Notes: generated by a model not told the origin, from the letters alone. Shown: positions 36,255 to 46,346, counted from the first letter of the stretch. The stretch is DNA of 64,000 bases from Gordonia sp. SL306 (GCF_026625785.1 NZ_CP113063.1:2604001-2668000), one strand, 5' to 3'. Translations and numbers: made by a program.

Positions 36255-38261
36255 ATGCCCGACAACGTCGCCCGCAAACTCATCGGATCGCATCTCGAGC
36301 GTGGCGAGATGACGGCCGGTGAGGAGATCGCGATCCGGATCGATCAGACCCTCACCCAGGACGCCACCGGCACGCTAGTCATGCAGGAACTCGAGGCACT
36401 AGGTCTCGACCGGGCCCAGACCGAGGTCAGCGTGCAGTACGTGGATCACAACCTGCTGCAGACCGACGAGAAGAACGCCGAAGATCACGAGTATCTCCGC
36501 ACGGCCTGCCAACGATTCGGGCTCTGGTTCTCCAAACCCGGAAACGGGGTCTCGCACCCGACCCACATGCAACGGTTCGGTGCGCCGGGCAAGACGATGG
36601 TCGGATCCGACTCGCACACCCCGGCGGCCGGGTCGCTCGGGATGCTGGCGATCGGCGTGGGCGGACTCGAGGTCGCGCTGGCGATCGCGGGACACCCGCT
36701 CAACATCCGGATGCCGGAGATCTGGGGTGTCCGGCTGGAAGGCGAGTTGCCGCAGTGGTGTTCGGCCAAGGACGTGATCCTCGAGATGCTGCGTCGCCAC
36801 GACGTGAAGGGCGGCGTCAATCGGATCATCGAGTACCACGGACCGGGTCTGGCGTCGTTGACCGCGATGGACCGCCACGTCATCGCCAACATGGGCGCCG
36901 AACTCGGCGCCACCACGACGGTCTTCCCGAGCGACGACGAGGTGCGCGACTTCCTGCGTGCCGAGGGCCGCGAGGACGACTGGACCGAACTGACGGCCGA
37001 CGACGACGCCGAGTACGACATCTCCGACACCATCGACCTGTCCGGGATCGAACCGCTGATCGCGAAACCGTCGTCACCCGGCAACGTCGTGCCGGTGCGG
37101 GAGGTCGCGGGGGAGGAGGTCTCCCAGGTGGTCATCGGTTCGAGCGCGAACCCGGGGCTGCGGGACTTCGCCATCGCCGCAGCCATGATCGATGGCCGAC
37201 AGACGTCGCCGGAGGTGAGCTTCGACGTGAATCCGACCTCGCGCGAGATCCTCACCGATCTCACCAAGATGGGTTCGACCACACAGCTCGTGATCGGTGG
37301 TGCACGCATCCACCAGGCCGGTTGTATGGGATGTATCGGGATGGGGCAGGCGCCGGCGACCGGCCGGAACTCGTTGCGCACCATGCCGCGCAACTTTCCC
37401 GGGCGCTCGGGCACCCGGGAGGACTCGGTGTGGCTGTGTTCGCCCGAGACCGCGGCGGCATCGGCGCTCACCGGTCGGATCACCGATCCCCGGGACTGGG
37501 CAGCCGACGTCGGCATGACGTACCCGCAGCTCGACTTCCCACGCGAACACTCGATCAACACCGCCATGCTGGTGTCGCCGATCGACGCCGAGGCCGCCGC
37601 GAAGGTCGAACCGATCAAGGGCCCGAACATCTCCAGCCTGCCCGAACTCGACGCGCTGCCCGATGTCATCGAGGCGCCCGTCCTGCTGACCGTCGGCGAC
37701 AACATCTCCACCGACGAGATCTCGCCTGCCGGTGCCCGGGCGCTGCCGTTCCGGTCGAACATCCCGAAGCTGGCCCAGTTCAGCTTCACTCAGGTCGACG
37801 AGACCTACCCGAAGCGCGCGGAAGCGGCCGAGAACGGACACATCATCGTCGGCGGCGAGAACTACGGTCAGGGTTCGTCGCGCGAGCACGCGGCCATCGC
37901 CCCGCGACATCTCGGCCTGCGGATGGTGATCGCGAAATCCTTTGCGCGCATCCATTGGCAGAACCTGGCGAACTTCGGTGTGCTGGCGGTCGAGTTCGGC
38001 GATCCCGCCGACCACGATGCGATCGATCAGGACGACGTCCTGAAGGTGACCGGCCTTCGGGACAGTCTGGGGTCGACGGACGAGCTGACGATCGAGAACG
38101 TCACGAAGGGAACGACATTCCCGGTTCGGCACCGCTTGTCGCCTCGGCAGGTCGCCGACGTCCTCGCGGGCGGACTCATCCCGCGGCTGGCCGCCGAGGG
38201 GGAGTCCGATGTGCAGGAGGCGAAGGAGACCGTCCTGCAGCACAGTGGCGAGATCAGCTGA
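36255..38261 (+). CDS. aconitate hydratase, short Aquifex-type
   Basis: A 668-residue aconitase/isopropylmalate isomerase family enzyme converting citrate to isocitrate. The [4Fe-4S] ligands are visible in QAGCMGCIGMGQAPATG and, further on, VWLCSPETAAASALTG. Substrate and fold motifs include VGSDSHTPAAGSLGMLAIGV and the swivel-domain GENYGQGSSREHAAIAPRHL. The length and layout fit the ~650-residue putative-aconitase group (Aquifex type), not the ~930-residue AcnA that mycobacteria use. A second aconitase elsewhere is therefore likely. The start has GAGGAG seven bases upstream. Confidence 0.88.
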   Translation: MPDNVARKLIGSHLERGEMTAGEEIAIRIDQTLTQDATGTLVMQELEALGLDRAQTEVSVQYVDHNLLQTDEKNAEDHEYLRTACQRFGLWFSKPGNGVSHPTHMQRFGAPGKTMVGSDSHTPAAGSLGMLAIGVGGLEVALAIAGHPLNIRMPEIWGVRLEGELPQWCSAKDVILEMLRRHDVKGGVNRIIEYHGPGLASLTAMDRHVIANMGAELGATTTVFPSDDEVRDFLRAEGREDDWTELTADDDAEYDISDTIDLSGIEPLIAKPSSPGNVVPVREVAGEEVSQVVIGSSANPGLRDFAIAAAMIDGRQTSPEVSFDVNPTSREILTDLTKMGSTTQLVIGGARIHQAGCMGCIGMGQAPATGRNSLRTMPRNFPGRSGTREDSVWLCSPETAAASALTGRITDPRDWAADVGMTYPQLDFPREHSINTAMLVSPIDAEAAAKVEPIKGPNISSLPELDALPDVIEAPVLLTVGDNISTDEISPAGARALPFRSNIPKLAQFSFTQVDETYPKRAEAAENGHIIVGGENYGQGSSREHAAIAPRHLGLRMVIAKSFARIHWQNLANFGVLAVEFGDPADHDAIDQDDVLKVTGLRDSLGSTDELTIENVTKGTTFPVRHRLSPRQVADVLAGGLIPRLAAEGESDVQEAKETVLQHSGEIS

Positions 38262-38270
38262 CGGAGTCGA

Positions 38271-39186
38271 TCAGGGGATCAGCGCGACCTTTCCGCCCGG
38301 ATGGCCATCACTGACGAACTCGAGCGCAGCACGCGCGTCCGCGAGTGGGAAGGTGCGCGCCACGGGTACGACGAGATCGCCCGCGGCGGCGAGACGTATG
38401 AGGCTCGAGCGCACCGCGTCGCGGAACTCGAGGCTCTCCGGCTGCCCTCCGCCCAGCGCGATGAAACCTTCGGCGGAGGCGCGCTGCGCAGACACGACCG
38501 TGACGATCCGGGAGCGATCGGCCACCAGCTCGAGCGAGGTGTCGACGGCTTCATCGGTGCCTGCGGCGTGGCGTGGCGGCGCGCACCCGATCGGCCAGTC
38601 CGGGGCCGTATTGGACGGGGACACCGCCGAATTCGCGGATCCTTTCGAAGTTCTCCGGCCGCGCGGTGCCGATCACCGTGATTCCGCGCAGTCTGGCGAG
38701 CTGTAGAACCGCGACTCCGACCGCGCCGGACGCGGCGTGCAGGAGGACTGTCTCGTCGCGCTCCACGCGCGCCGCGCGGAGCATGTCGGCGGCGGTGCAG
38801 CCGGCGAGTAGCAGATTGGCGGCAGACGGTTCATCGAGCGATGCCGGTTTGGCGAACACTTTTTCCGCAGGCACGGTGAGAGCGGTGGCGTAGCCACCCT
38901 GGACTCGGAAGGCCAAGACCGCATCGCCGACGGCGCCGCCACCCGAGGCAATCTCGGTGTCGGGGCCGATCTCGAGGATCTGACCGGACACCTCGTAGCC
39001 GATGGGGAGCGGGAGCTGTGACGGGTCGGTGCCGCGCTGTGCGTGTTTGAGATCGGCGGGGTTGACGCCTGCCGCCCGCACGCCGATGGTCACCTCACCA
39101 GGCCCCGGCGGACCGAGATCGTCGTCGATGAACGCGAAATCGTCGAGACCGCCGAACCCGGTCGCCACCCAGCGTTGAACGCGCAT
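38271..39186 (-). pseudogene. frameshifted quinone oxidoreductase-type MDR protein
   Basis: An NADPH:quinone oxidoreductase-like medium-chain reductase split into two overlapping frames. The N-terminal part (to about 38565) has the GroES-like fold and the NADPH site LLHAASGAVGVAVLQLARLR. The C-terminal part (from about 38580) continues with GTDEAVDTSLELVADRSRIV to GKVALIP. Removing one C in the CGCCACGCCACGCC run near 38570 restores a continuous protein of ~304 residues. It is either a real frameshift or a sequencing error. TAGCCT six bases before the ATG suggests a leaderless transcript. Confidence 0.82.
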
Positions 39187-39198
39187 GCTCCCAGGCTA
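39187..39198 (-). promoter_or_regulatory. -10 element for leaderless MDR transcript
   Basis: On the minus strand TAGCCT (39193-39198) is followed by GGGAGC and the ATG at 39186. Confidence 0.45.
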
Positions 39199-39227
39199 GC
39201 GCCGGCCGACCTGGGGCACCGACGAAA

Positions 39228-39286
39228 ATCGTCCCCGTGAGCTTCGTCCGGGGGATATGCCCCCGAACCCCGCTCACGGGGACGAT
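39228..39286 (-). terminator. terminator-like hairpin after ino1
   Basis: A 15-bp perfect inverted repeat ATCGTCCCCGTGAGC / GCTCACGGGGACGAT encloses a second stem CGGGGG/CCCCCG. An 8-bp tandem repeat CTCAGTGA (about three copies, 39287-39309) lies between the hairpin and the ino1 stop. Confidence 0.7.
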
Positions 39287-39315
39287 CTCAGTGACTCAGT
39301 GACTCAGTGCAGTGA

Positions 39316-40404
39316 TCAGCCCTGGATGAACGTCTCGAGCTGCTGGCGAGCGATATCGTCGGCGAGCTGCTCCGGCGGGCTCTTCATCAGGTAGGCCGAA
39401 GCCGGGAGGATCGGGCCGCCGATGCCACGGTCCTTGGCGATCTTCGCGGCGCGCACGGCGTCGATGATGATGCCGGCCGAGTTGGGGGAGTCCCAGACCT
39501 CGAGCTTGTACTCGAGGTTCAGCGGCACGTCACCGAAGGCACGACCCTCGAGGCGGACGTAGGCCCACTTGCGGTCGTCGAGCCACGCGACGTGATCCGA
39601 CGGTCCGATGTGGACGTTCTTGTCCTCGACCTTGCCGGCGAGCGAGCCGGTGAGGTTGGAGGTCACGGCCTGGGTCTTGGAGACCTTCTTGGACTCCAGA
39701 CGCTCACGCTCGAGCATGTTCTTGAAGTCCATGTTGCCGCCGACGTTGAGCTGGTAGGTGCGGTCCAGCGTCACGCCGCGATCCTCGAACAGCTTCGCCA
39801 TCACGCGGTGGGTGATGGTGGCACCGACCTGGCTCTTGATGTCGTCGCCGACGATCGGGACACCGGCGTCGGTGAACTTCTGGGCCCACTCGGGGTCGGA
39901 GGCGATGAACACCGGCAGGGCGTTGACGAACGCGACGTTCGCATCGATGGCGCACTGCGCATAGAACTTGTCGGCCTGATCCGATCCCACCGGGAGGTAG
40001 GAGACCAGCACGTCGACCTCGGCGTCCTTGAGCGTCTGCACGACGTCGACGCCGCTGCCCTCGGCCTCGGTGATGGTCTCGCGGTAGTACTTGCCGAGAC
40101 CGTCGAGGGTCTGACCGCGCTGCACGGTCACGCCGGTCGGCGGGACGTCGGCGATCTTGATGGTGTTGTTCTCGCTCGCGAAGATCGCGTCGGAGAGGTC
40201 GAAACCGACCTTCTTGGCATCGACGTCGAAGGCGGCGACGAACTCGACGTCGCGGACGTGATACTGCCCGAACTTCACGTGCATCAGGCCGGGCACCGAG
40301 GCATTCTCGTCGGCGTCCTTGTAGTACTGCACGCCCTGGACCAAGGATGAAGCGCAGTTTCCTACGCCCACAATGGCCACGCGCACCTTATTTGGCTCAC
40401 CCAT
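39316..40404 (-). CDS. ino1: inositol-1-phosphate synthase
   Basis: Makes 1L-myo-inositol-1-phosphate from glucose-6-phosphate, the entry to phosphatidylinositol, mannosides (PIM/LAM) and mycothiol. The 362-residue protein is close to mycobacterial Ino1 throughout: [20 protein letters not shown] for NAD binding, [40 protein letters not shown] and [20 protein letters not shown]. The start has AAGGAG at a good distance and overlaps the end of the padR gene by eight bases, so the two are co-transcribed as in M. tuberculosis. Confidence 0.97.
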   Translation of the reverse strand: MGEPNKVRVAIVGVGNCASSLVQGVQYYKDADENASVPGLMHVKFGQYHVRDVEFVAAFDVDAKKVGFDLSDAIFASENNTIKIADVPPTGVTVQRGQTLDGLGKYYRETITEAEGSGVDVVQTLKDAEVDVLVSYLPVGSDQADKFYAQCAIDANVAFVNALPVFIASDPEWAQKFTDAGVPIVGDDIKSQVGATITHRVMAKLFEDRGVTLDRTYQLNVGGNMDFKNMLERERLESKKVSKTQAVTSNLTGSLAGKVEDKNVHIGPSDHVAWLDDRKWAYVRLEGRAFGDVPLNLEYKLEVWDSPNSAGIIIDAVRAAKIAKDRGIGGPILPASAYLMKSPPEQLADDIARQQLETFIQG

Positions 40405-41095
40405 GGTCGGGTTCTCCTTCTACTCGGGGCGTCGCAGATCGCTGCGCCACCGGTGTTCTCTGGTGTTCGGTTTCTTCTTGCCCCACGTCGCGGCTCTGCT
40501 CTGAGCCGGCAACGTGGAAGTCACTGTCGACGGGGTCCGTGAGCGGATCCCGTCGGTTTTCGGCGTCGGCCTCGTTCTCCGATGCCTCGGCCGCGATCAG
40601 CTCGTTCAGCCACCGCACCTCACGCTCACTGGATTCGAGGCTGAGCTGATGGAGCTGGCGGGTGTAGCGGTCGACGGCGCGATTGGAACGGCCGACGATC
40701 TCCCGGAGGCCTTCGCGACGCTCTTCCACCTGGCGACGGCGACCTTCCAGGATCCGCATTCTCGCGACGGCCGGTGTTCGGCTGAAGAATGCGAGATGCA
40801 CTCCGAATCCGTCGTCGGTGTAGTTCTGCGGCCCGGTGTCGGCGACCAGCTCGCTGAAGCGTTCCCGGCCGACGTCGGTGAGCTGATAGACGCGACGACC
40901 GCGTCGCACCTTCACCCCGGTCGGCGCTGTTGCCTCGTCGATGATGCCGTCGGCCTGCATACGACGCAGCGTCGGGTAGAGCGACCCGTAGGAGAACGCA
41001 CGAAACGCGCCGAGCAGGCCGGTGAGGCGTTTTCGCAGCTCATAGCCGTGCATCGGGGATTCGAGGAGTAATCCGAGAATCGCGAGCTCCAACAT
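40397..41095 (-). CDS. PadR family transcriptional regulator
   Basis: A 232-residue PadR-type repressor. The winged-helix domain [20 protein letters not shown] ... [15 protein letters not shown] occupies about residues 1-85, followed by a long helical PadR_C-like dimerisation part and a charged tail. It is equivalent in position to Rv0047c. The start has AAGGAG upstream. A palindrome in the promoter region (41147-41159) is a candidate self-operator. Because it is co-transcribed with ino1, it may control inositol synthesis. Confidence 0.9.
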   Translation of the reverse strand: MLELAILGLLLESPMHGYELRKRLTGLLGAFRAFSYGSLYPTLRRMQADGIIDEATAPTGVKVRRGRRVYQLTDVGRERFSELVADTGPQNYTDDGFGVHLAFFSRTPAVARMRILEGRRRQVEERREGLREIVGRSNRAVDRYTRQLHQLSLESSEREVRWLNELIAAEASENEADAENRRDPLTDPVDSDFHVAGSEQSRDVGQEETEHQRTPVAQRSATPRVEGEPDHG

Positions 41096-41146
41096 CGGTG
41101 CTCACTCCTTCCCGTTCGACACGTCGCTCTGATGTGATCACCAATG

Positions 41147-41159
41147 TATCGCAGCGATA
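41147..41159. promoter_or_regulatory. palindrome, candidate PadR operator
   Basis: TATCGCAGCGATA is a perfect palindrome around a central A. It sits 50-60 bases upstream of the padR start and overlaps a TACATT -10-like element on the minus strand. Confidence 0.45.
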
Positions 41160-41254
41160 TAACTCGCGTCTACAGCGGGTGCACCGTGTGGGCGATCAGT
41201 TCGACACGCTCTGTCGGGATGACCGTCACACCGACAGCTGCCGGATCGACCACG

Positions 41255-41267
41255 TACCCTTGAACTC
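41255..41267 (+). promoter_or_regulatory. -10 element for leaderless DUF5318 transcript
   Basis: TACCCT at 41255-41260, then seven bases, then the GTG start at 41268. Confidence 0.5.
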
Positions 41268-41657
41268 GTGCAACGCCAGATCGTCGACTACGCCCTGCAG
41301 AGGAGGTCACGGCTGTCCGATGTCCATTCCGGACGGACCGCCATGGCCGACGTCTGCGATGCGAGTCCGTATCTGCTGCGTGCGGCCAAGTTCCACGGCC
41401 GCCCCTCTGATGCGCTCTGCCCGATCTGCCGGAAAGAGCAGGTCACCCTCGTTTCCTGGGTATTCGGCGAGAAGCTCGGGCAGGTGTCGGGTTCGGCCCG
41501 CACCAACGACGAGATCGCCGGTCTGGCCACCACCGCCGAAGAGTTCTCGGTGCACGTGGTCGAGGTGTGCCGGACGTGCAGTTGGAACCATCTCGTGCAG
41601 TCGTACGTTACGGGTTTGCCACCACGTTCCACGCGCACGCGACGGGTGGCGAAGTAA
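41268..41657 (+). CDS. DUF5318 family protein (Rv0049-like)
   Basis: A 129-residue protein with four cysteines in two CxxC pairs (ALCPICRKEQV and EVCRTCSWNHL), suggesting a zinc ribbon. Conserved residues include QRRSRLSDVHSGRTAMADVC at the start. Its place between padR and ponA matches Rv0049 of M. tuberculosis. The function is unknown; the setting upstream of a cell-wall synthase is conserved. Confidence 0.82.
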   Translation: MQRQIVDYALQRRSRLSDVHSGRTAMADVCDASPYLLRAAKFHGRPSDALCPICRKEQVTLVSWVFGEKLGQVSGSARTNDEIAGLATTAEEFSVHVVEVCRTCSWNHLVQSYVTGLPPRSTRTRRVAK

Positions 41658-41816
41658 CTGCCCGGGTGCCCGCCCCGCCGCGGATCACCCATCGACCCCG
41701 GACGTCCTTTTTGCTTGGATACGTCTGCGTGGGTCACAGTGGGATAACGAATAACGACGGAGAAGGTCTGTGAAAAGCGCTGAATTGGTCGGTCGCGACG
41801 ATAGGAAGGTGGGTCG

Positions 41817-44123
41817 ATGAGCAGCACACGCGGAACGTCGTCCGCCCCACGCGGCGGCGGCCGGACGCCGCGCGCACAGGCCGACGACCCTGTGCGCCGA
41901 CGTCACAAGCGGCTCGCCTGGGGCTTCGGGATCATTGGCGCCGTCGTCCCGGCCATCGCGCTGGTGGGCATTTTGGCGTTCATGCTGACGTACTTCGGTG
42001 CGTCGGTGCCCGCGCCCGGAGACATCAAGCAGAACCAGGTCGCGACGATCACCTATGACAACGGCAAGACCCTTGCCCGAGTGGTCCCGCCCGAGGGCAA
42101 CCGCAGCGACGTCAAGATCTCCGACGTCCCCAAATCGATGCAGGATGCGGTGATCGCTGCCGAGGACCGCGAGTTCCGCAGCAATTCGGGCTTCTCGGTC
42201 CGCGGCCTGTCCCGCGCCGCGATCGGTCAGGTGACCGGCAACGGTGGTGAGGCCGGTGGCGGTTCGACGATCACCCAGCAGTACGTGAAGAACGCGCTCG
42301 TCGGTGACGAGCACAGCTATGAGCGCAAGTTCAAGGAACTCGCGCTCGCGACCAAGATGTCGAACGAGTGGTCCAAAGAAGACATCATGGCCGCCTACCT
42401 CAACACGATCTACTTCGGTCGTGGCGCCTACGGCGTGTCCGCGGCGTCGCAGGCCTACTTCCGCAAGGACGTCAAGAACCTCACGCCGGAGGAATCCGCG
42501 GTTCTCGCCGCGGCCATCCGCTCGCCCTCGTACTACGACCCTGAGGTCAATCCCGAGGCCGCCGAGGCGCGCTGGAACTACGTGCTCGACGGCATGGTGG
42601 CGATCGGATCGATCACCCCGAGTGATCGCGCCGCGATGAAATACCCGAAGGTGCCCAACGCCCGGGCCCAGTCCGACGACACCCCCGGGTCGAACGGTCT
42701 CATCAAGCAGCAGGTCCTCGCCGAGCTGGGCCGACTGAACATCTCCGAGCAGCAAGTCCGCACCGAGGGTCTGAAGATCACCACGACCATCAATCCGCAG
42801 GCGCAGAAGTCCGCCGTCGAGGCCGCGAACGATCAGCTCAAGGGTGAACCGTCGGACCTGCGGACCTCCGTGGTGTCGGTCGATCCGCGTAGCGGTGGTA
42901 TCCGTGGCTATTTCGGCGGCAACGATGCCAACGGCTGGGACTACGCCCAGGCCGGATTGCAGACCGGCTCGTCGTTCAAGGTCTTCGCGCTGGTCGCCGC
43001 CCTCGAGCAGGGCATCCCGCTCTCGAAGGTCTACAGCTCGGCGCCTTACGACGCGCCCGGAGGGCTGACCGTCGAGAACTCCGACGGCGAGAGCTGTGGA
43101 TCGTGCAACCTCGCCACCGCGATGAAGATGTCGCTCAACACCGTCTACTACCGCTTGATGATGGATCTAGACGGACAGGCGAAGGCCGTGGCGGCCGCCG
43201 CGCACAAGGCAGGCGTCGCGCAGAGCTTCGGTGACATCCAGCAGACTCTGCAGGGCAAGGACGGCAACATCGAAGGTGGCGTGGTCCTCGGTCAGTATCC
43301 GTCGCGCGTGCTCGACATGGCGTCCTCGTATGCAACGCTCGCCGCGTCGGGTGTCAAGCACGATCCCTACTTCGTGCAGAAGGTGGAGACCTCCGACGGC
43401 GAGGTCCTCTACGACCACCAGGCCAGCCAGGGCGAACGGGTCTTCCCGGCCAAGGTCGCCGACAACGTGACCTCCGCCCTCGAGCCGATCGCCTCGTACT
43501 CCAACGGGCACGCTCTCAGCGACCCGAGCCTCGGCTCGCGTCCGTCGGCAGCCAAGACCGGAACCGCCCAGCTCGGCGACACCGGTCAGAACAAGGACGC
43601 CTGGATGGTCGGCTACACGCCCCAGCTGTCCACCGCTGTCTGGGTCGGCACCGATGACGGCAGCGCACTCAAGAACTACAGCGGCTCGCCGATCTACGGC
43701 AGCATGCTGCCGTCCGACATCTGGCAAGCCACGATGAACGGTGCGCTCGACGGGAAGCCCATCCAGCAGTTCCCCGAGCCCGAGGCCGTCGGCGGTCAGG
43801 CAGGTGTCCCCTATGAGCCACCGCCGGTGACCTACGACGACTCGCCGCGAACGCGCTCGCCACGCACCGGCGACGAAGGACCGTCCCAGCGATTCCCCGG
43901 CGGCGGTGGCGGTGGTGGCAGCATCACGCTCGCCCCCGGCGTGACGATCCCGCTGCCGGGCAACGCGGCACCGGGAGGCGGCGACAGCGGCCAGGGTGAC
44001 GGCAACTCCGGCGGCGGCGACACCGGTGGTGGCACGGGTGACGGCGGAGATACCGGCGGCGGTGACACCGGCGGTGGCGATACCGGCGGCGGAGACATTC
44101 CGGAGCCCCCTCCGGTCGGCTGA
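41817..44123 (+). CDS. ponA: bifunctional penicillin-binding protein (PonA1/PBP1a type)
   Basis: A class A PBP of 768 residues that polymerises and cross-links peptidoglycan. It has a short cytoplasmic N-terminus and one membrane anchor (about 35-60). The GT51 transglycosylase domain shows AAEDREF, GGGSTITQQYVKNAL and NTIYFGRGAYG. In the transpeptidase domain the SxxK motif is in TGSSFKVF, SxN in KMSLNTVYY and KTG in SAAKTGTAQLG. The tail from about residue 690 is proline/glycine rich, with several GGGDT repeats. It is the equivalent of Rv0050. Confidence 0.96.
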   Translation: MSSTRGTSSAPRGGGRTPRAQADDPVRRRHKRLAWGFGIIGAVVPAIALVGILAFMLTYFGASVPAPGDIKQNQVATITYDNGKTLARVVPPEGNRSDVKISDVPKSMQDAVIAAEDREFRSNSGFSVRGLSRAAIGQVTGNGGEAGGGSTITQQYVKNALVGDEHSYERKFKELALATKMSNEWSKEDIMAAYLNTIYFGRGAYGVSAASQAYFRKDVKNLTPEESAVLAAAIRSPSYYDPEVNPEAAEARWNYVLDGMVAIGSITPSDRAAMKYPKVPNARAQSDDTPGSNGLIKQQVLAELGRLNISEQQVRTEGLKITTTINPQAQKSAVEAANDQLKGEPSDLRTSVVSVDPRSGGIRGYFGGNDANGWDYAQAGLQTGSSFKVFALVAALEQGIPLSKVYSSAPYDAPGGLTVENSDGESCGSCNLATAMKMSLNTVYYRLMMDLDGQAKAVAAAAHKAGVAQSFGDIQQTLQGKDGNIEGGVVLGQYPSRVLDMASSYATLAASGVKHDPYFVQKVETSDGEVLYDHQASQGERVFPAKVADNVTSALEPIASYSNGHALSDPSLGSRPSAAKTGTAQLGDTGQNKDAWMVGYTPQLSTAVWVGTDDGSALKNYSGSPIYGSMLPSDIWQATMNGALDGKPIQQFPEPEAVGGQAGVPYEPPPVTYDDSPRTRSPRTGDEGPSQRFPGGGGGGGSITLAPGVTIPLPGNAAPGGGDSGQGDGNSGGGDTGGGTGDGGDTGGGDTGGGDTGGGDIPEPPPVG

Positions 44124-44136
44124 GCCGACAGTCGCC

Positions 44137-45802
44137 GTGGCGGAGGAGAACTCGACAGGTCCGGAATCCCCGGACACGAATCCGGTGCTCGTCGAGCATG
44201 ATCCGGTGGCGCCCGAGTCCTGGGATGCTGCGGCCCCGCTCGCGGGAGATCGGCGCATCGACACCGATCGGGTCCTGCCGAGCCGTACCGACGTGGTGGT
44301 GCGGGAGGCCTCCGACGTGGTCGGCGGCCCGGTGGGCAGACATGCGGCCATCGGCCGCAGCCGGCTGTGGACGCCGATCCGGGTCCTGTTCCTCCTGGCC
44401 CTCTGCGCCATGGCGTTCGGATGGTTCGGCAAGGCCGCCTGTCTCCAGCAGGCGCCCGCCGACGGCAATACCGCGACCGGCACACAATTGCGCCTGGACT
44501 GGGACAACCAGCGGCAGTACACCAATCTCTGCTACTCGGACGTGATCGGCCTGTTCGGGGCCGAGAAGCTCGACGACGGCGCTCTTCCGTACCGGACCTA
44601 TTGGTTCGAGAAGGGCGCCGACGGGCAGCAGGTCAAGCGGTACATGGAGTACCCGGTGGTGACCGGCATGTACATGTACGGCGCGTCCTGGCTTGCGCAT
44701 CAATGGGATTCGGCGCACGAGAAGTGGGGTGTGCCGGGCGCGCTGGAAGTGGTGCTGTTCTTCGACCTCGCCGCCCTGGGCCTCGCCCTGTTCTGGCTGG
44801 TGACCATCTGGGCCACCGCCCTCACCGCACGCACGCGTGTCTGGGCGACCTGGCTGGCGGCGTTGTCGCCGCTGGTGATCGTTCACATCTTCACCAACTT
44901 CGATGCCATCGCGATGGCGATGGTGGCACTCGCCATCCTCTTTTGGGCGCGCCGAAAACCGTGGCTGGCAGGTGTTTTCATCGGCCTCGGGACCGCGGCG
45001 AAACTCTATCCGGTGTTGCTGCTGGTCGTGTTGCTGATCCTCTGTCTGCGCGCGGGCCGGGTTCGTGAGTTCGCCGCGGCCGCGGCGGCGGCGGTGCTCA
45101 CGTGGACCGCCGTCAACCTCCCGATCCTGATCCTCTATCCGCAGGGATGGTGGGAGTTCTTCCGGTACAACAGCGATCGTGCGGCCGAGCAGGACAGTCT
45201 CTATCGCATCATCAGTGATGCGGGCGGGTTCACCTGGAACACCGACCGTCCTCAATCTGTTATCTCTGGGATTGGTGGTGCTGGTCGTCGTCGGGCTCGG
45301 TGCGGTGGGATTGTGCGCACCTCGACGTCCTCGGCTCGCCCAGATGGCGTTCCTGATGGTTGCCGGCTTCCTCCTCGTCAACAAGGTGTGGAGTCCGCAG
45401 TACTCGCTGTGGCTGGTCCCGCTTGCGGTGCTGGCCATCCCGCACACGCGTCTGCTGCTCGCCTGGATGGTCGTCGACGCGCTGGTCTGGGTCCCGCGGA
45501 TGACGCTGTACCTCGATCCCGACCGCCGATGGCTACCGGAGCAATGGTTCACCGCGGCGATCCTGCTGCGGGCCGCGATGGTGCTCGCACTGTGTGCCGT
45601 CGTGCTGTGGCAGATCTGGCATCCCGAGGACGACCTCGTCCGCAAACGTTCGGGCGACGGATTCCGGGCGCGGCCCGCAGGCATGCTCGACGACCCGGCG
45701 GGCGGCGTCCTCGACGGCGCGCCCGACCGGATCACCATCCCATCGCGCCCACGCACCGCCCGACCGCCGGCGGAACCCGCCCACCCGCCGACAGCAACCT
45801 GA
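44137..45802 (+). pseudogene. GT87-type mannosyltransferase-like membrane protein, frameshifted
   Basis: A polytopic glycosyltransferase 87 (DUF2029) protein, equivalent in position to Rv0051 behind ponA1. The first part (GTG 44137 to about 45246) has a cytoplasmic N-terminus, membrane helices and the motif IFTNFDAIAMAMVALAILFW. The second part is in the +1 frame (NLLSLGLVVLVVVGLGAVGL, NKVWSPQYSLWLVPLAVLAI). Deleting one C in GACCGTCC at 45245-45247 joins TWNTD to VLNLLSLG smoothly, giving about 554 residues. This is a genuine frameshift or a base-calling error. The stop codon lies in a 21-bp repeat array. Confidence 0.82.
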
Positions 45803-45884
45803 TTCCCGCCGACAGCAACCCGAATCCCGCCGACAGCAACGCGAATCCCGCCGACAGCAACCCGAATCCTGCCGACAGCAACCT
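45780..45884. repeat. five 21-bp tandem repeats
   Basis: Units start at 45780, 45801, 45822, 45843 and 45864. The core is GAATCCCGCCGACAGCAAC plus two variable bases, and the first unit is degenerate. The array overlaps the end of the GT87 gene and precedes the HNH gene. Its core resembles the units at 22046-22171. Confidence 0.88.
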
Positions 45885-45934
45885 CCGCGTCGTGCCTCAC
45901 CATCCGGCCGCACTCCTCGGCCTACGATCGGCAC

Positions 45935-46330
45935 ATGGCGAGCAGCAACTCCAGGCGGGCGCGGGCTGGGCGCAAACGGCAGCGCCGGATGCGCAACGCC
46001 GACAACGACCTCAGTCCCGAGCAATGGCTCGAGATCAAGGCGGCATGGGGCGGGTGCGCCTACTGCGGGCGATCCGGCACCCCGCTGCAACGGGATTGTG
46101 TGCAGCCGTTGTCGGTGGGCGGCAGGTACACCGTGCTCAACGTCGTGCCGGCCTGCCGTTCGTGCAACGCCAGCAAATGTAATGCGGAGGTCACCGCGTG
46201 GATGCGACGGAAGGGTCTCGACGAAGAGGCGTTCCTCCGACGACTGCGCGCCGTGACGACGGCGTCCGAACTCCAGGATCTCGATCCGCCAGACCTCGAC
46301 CCGCCTGACCTCGTCGAATCCGAGGCGTAG
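45935..46330 (+). CDS. HNH-type zinc-finger nuclease-like protein
   Basis: A 131-residue basic protein with a CAYCGRSG ... CRSCNASK zinc-finger pair and a degenerate HNH core between them (LQRDCVQPLSVGGRYTVLNV, then VPACRSCN). HNH proteins of this size act as nucleases or DNA-binding proteins, but the first histidine of the classical motif is not obvious (RDCVQPLS). It ends with a repeated DPPDLDPPDL. Target and role are unknown. Confidence 0.75.
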   Translation: MASSNSRRARAGRKRQRRMRNADNDLSPEQWLEIKAAWGGCAYCGRSGTPLQRDCVQPLSVGGRYTVLNVVPACRSCNASKCNAEVTAWMRRKGLDEEAFLRRLRAVTTASELQDLDPPDLDPPDLVESEA

Positions 46331-46346
46331 CGCGGCTGACGCGGTG

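Noticed and set aside
45780-45884. A CRISPR array
   Set aside because: The units are contiguous 21-bp tandem repeats without unique spacers, and no cas genes are present.
45935-46330. Homing endonuclease insertion after the GT87 gene
   Set aside because: The HNH protein is free-standing, lacks a clear first catalytic His and no split gene or intron boundary is visible.
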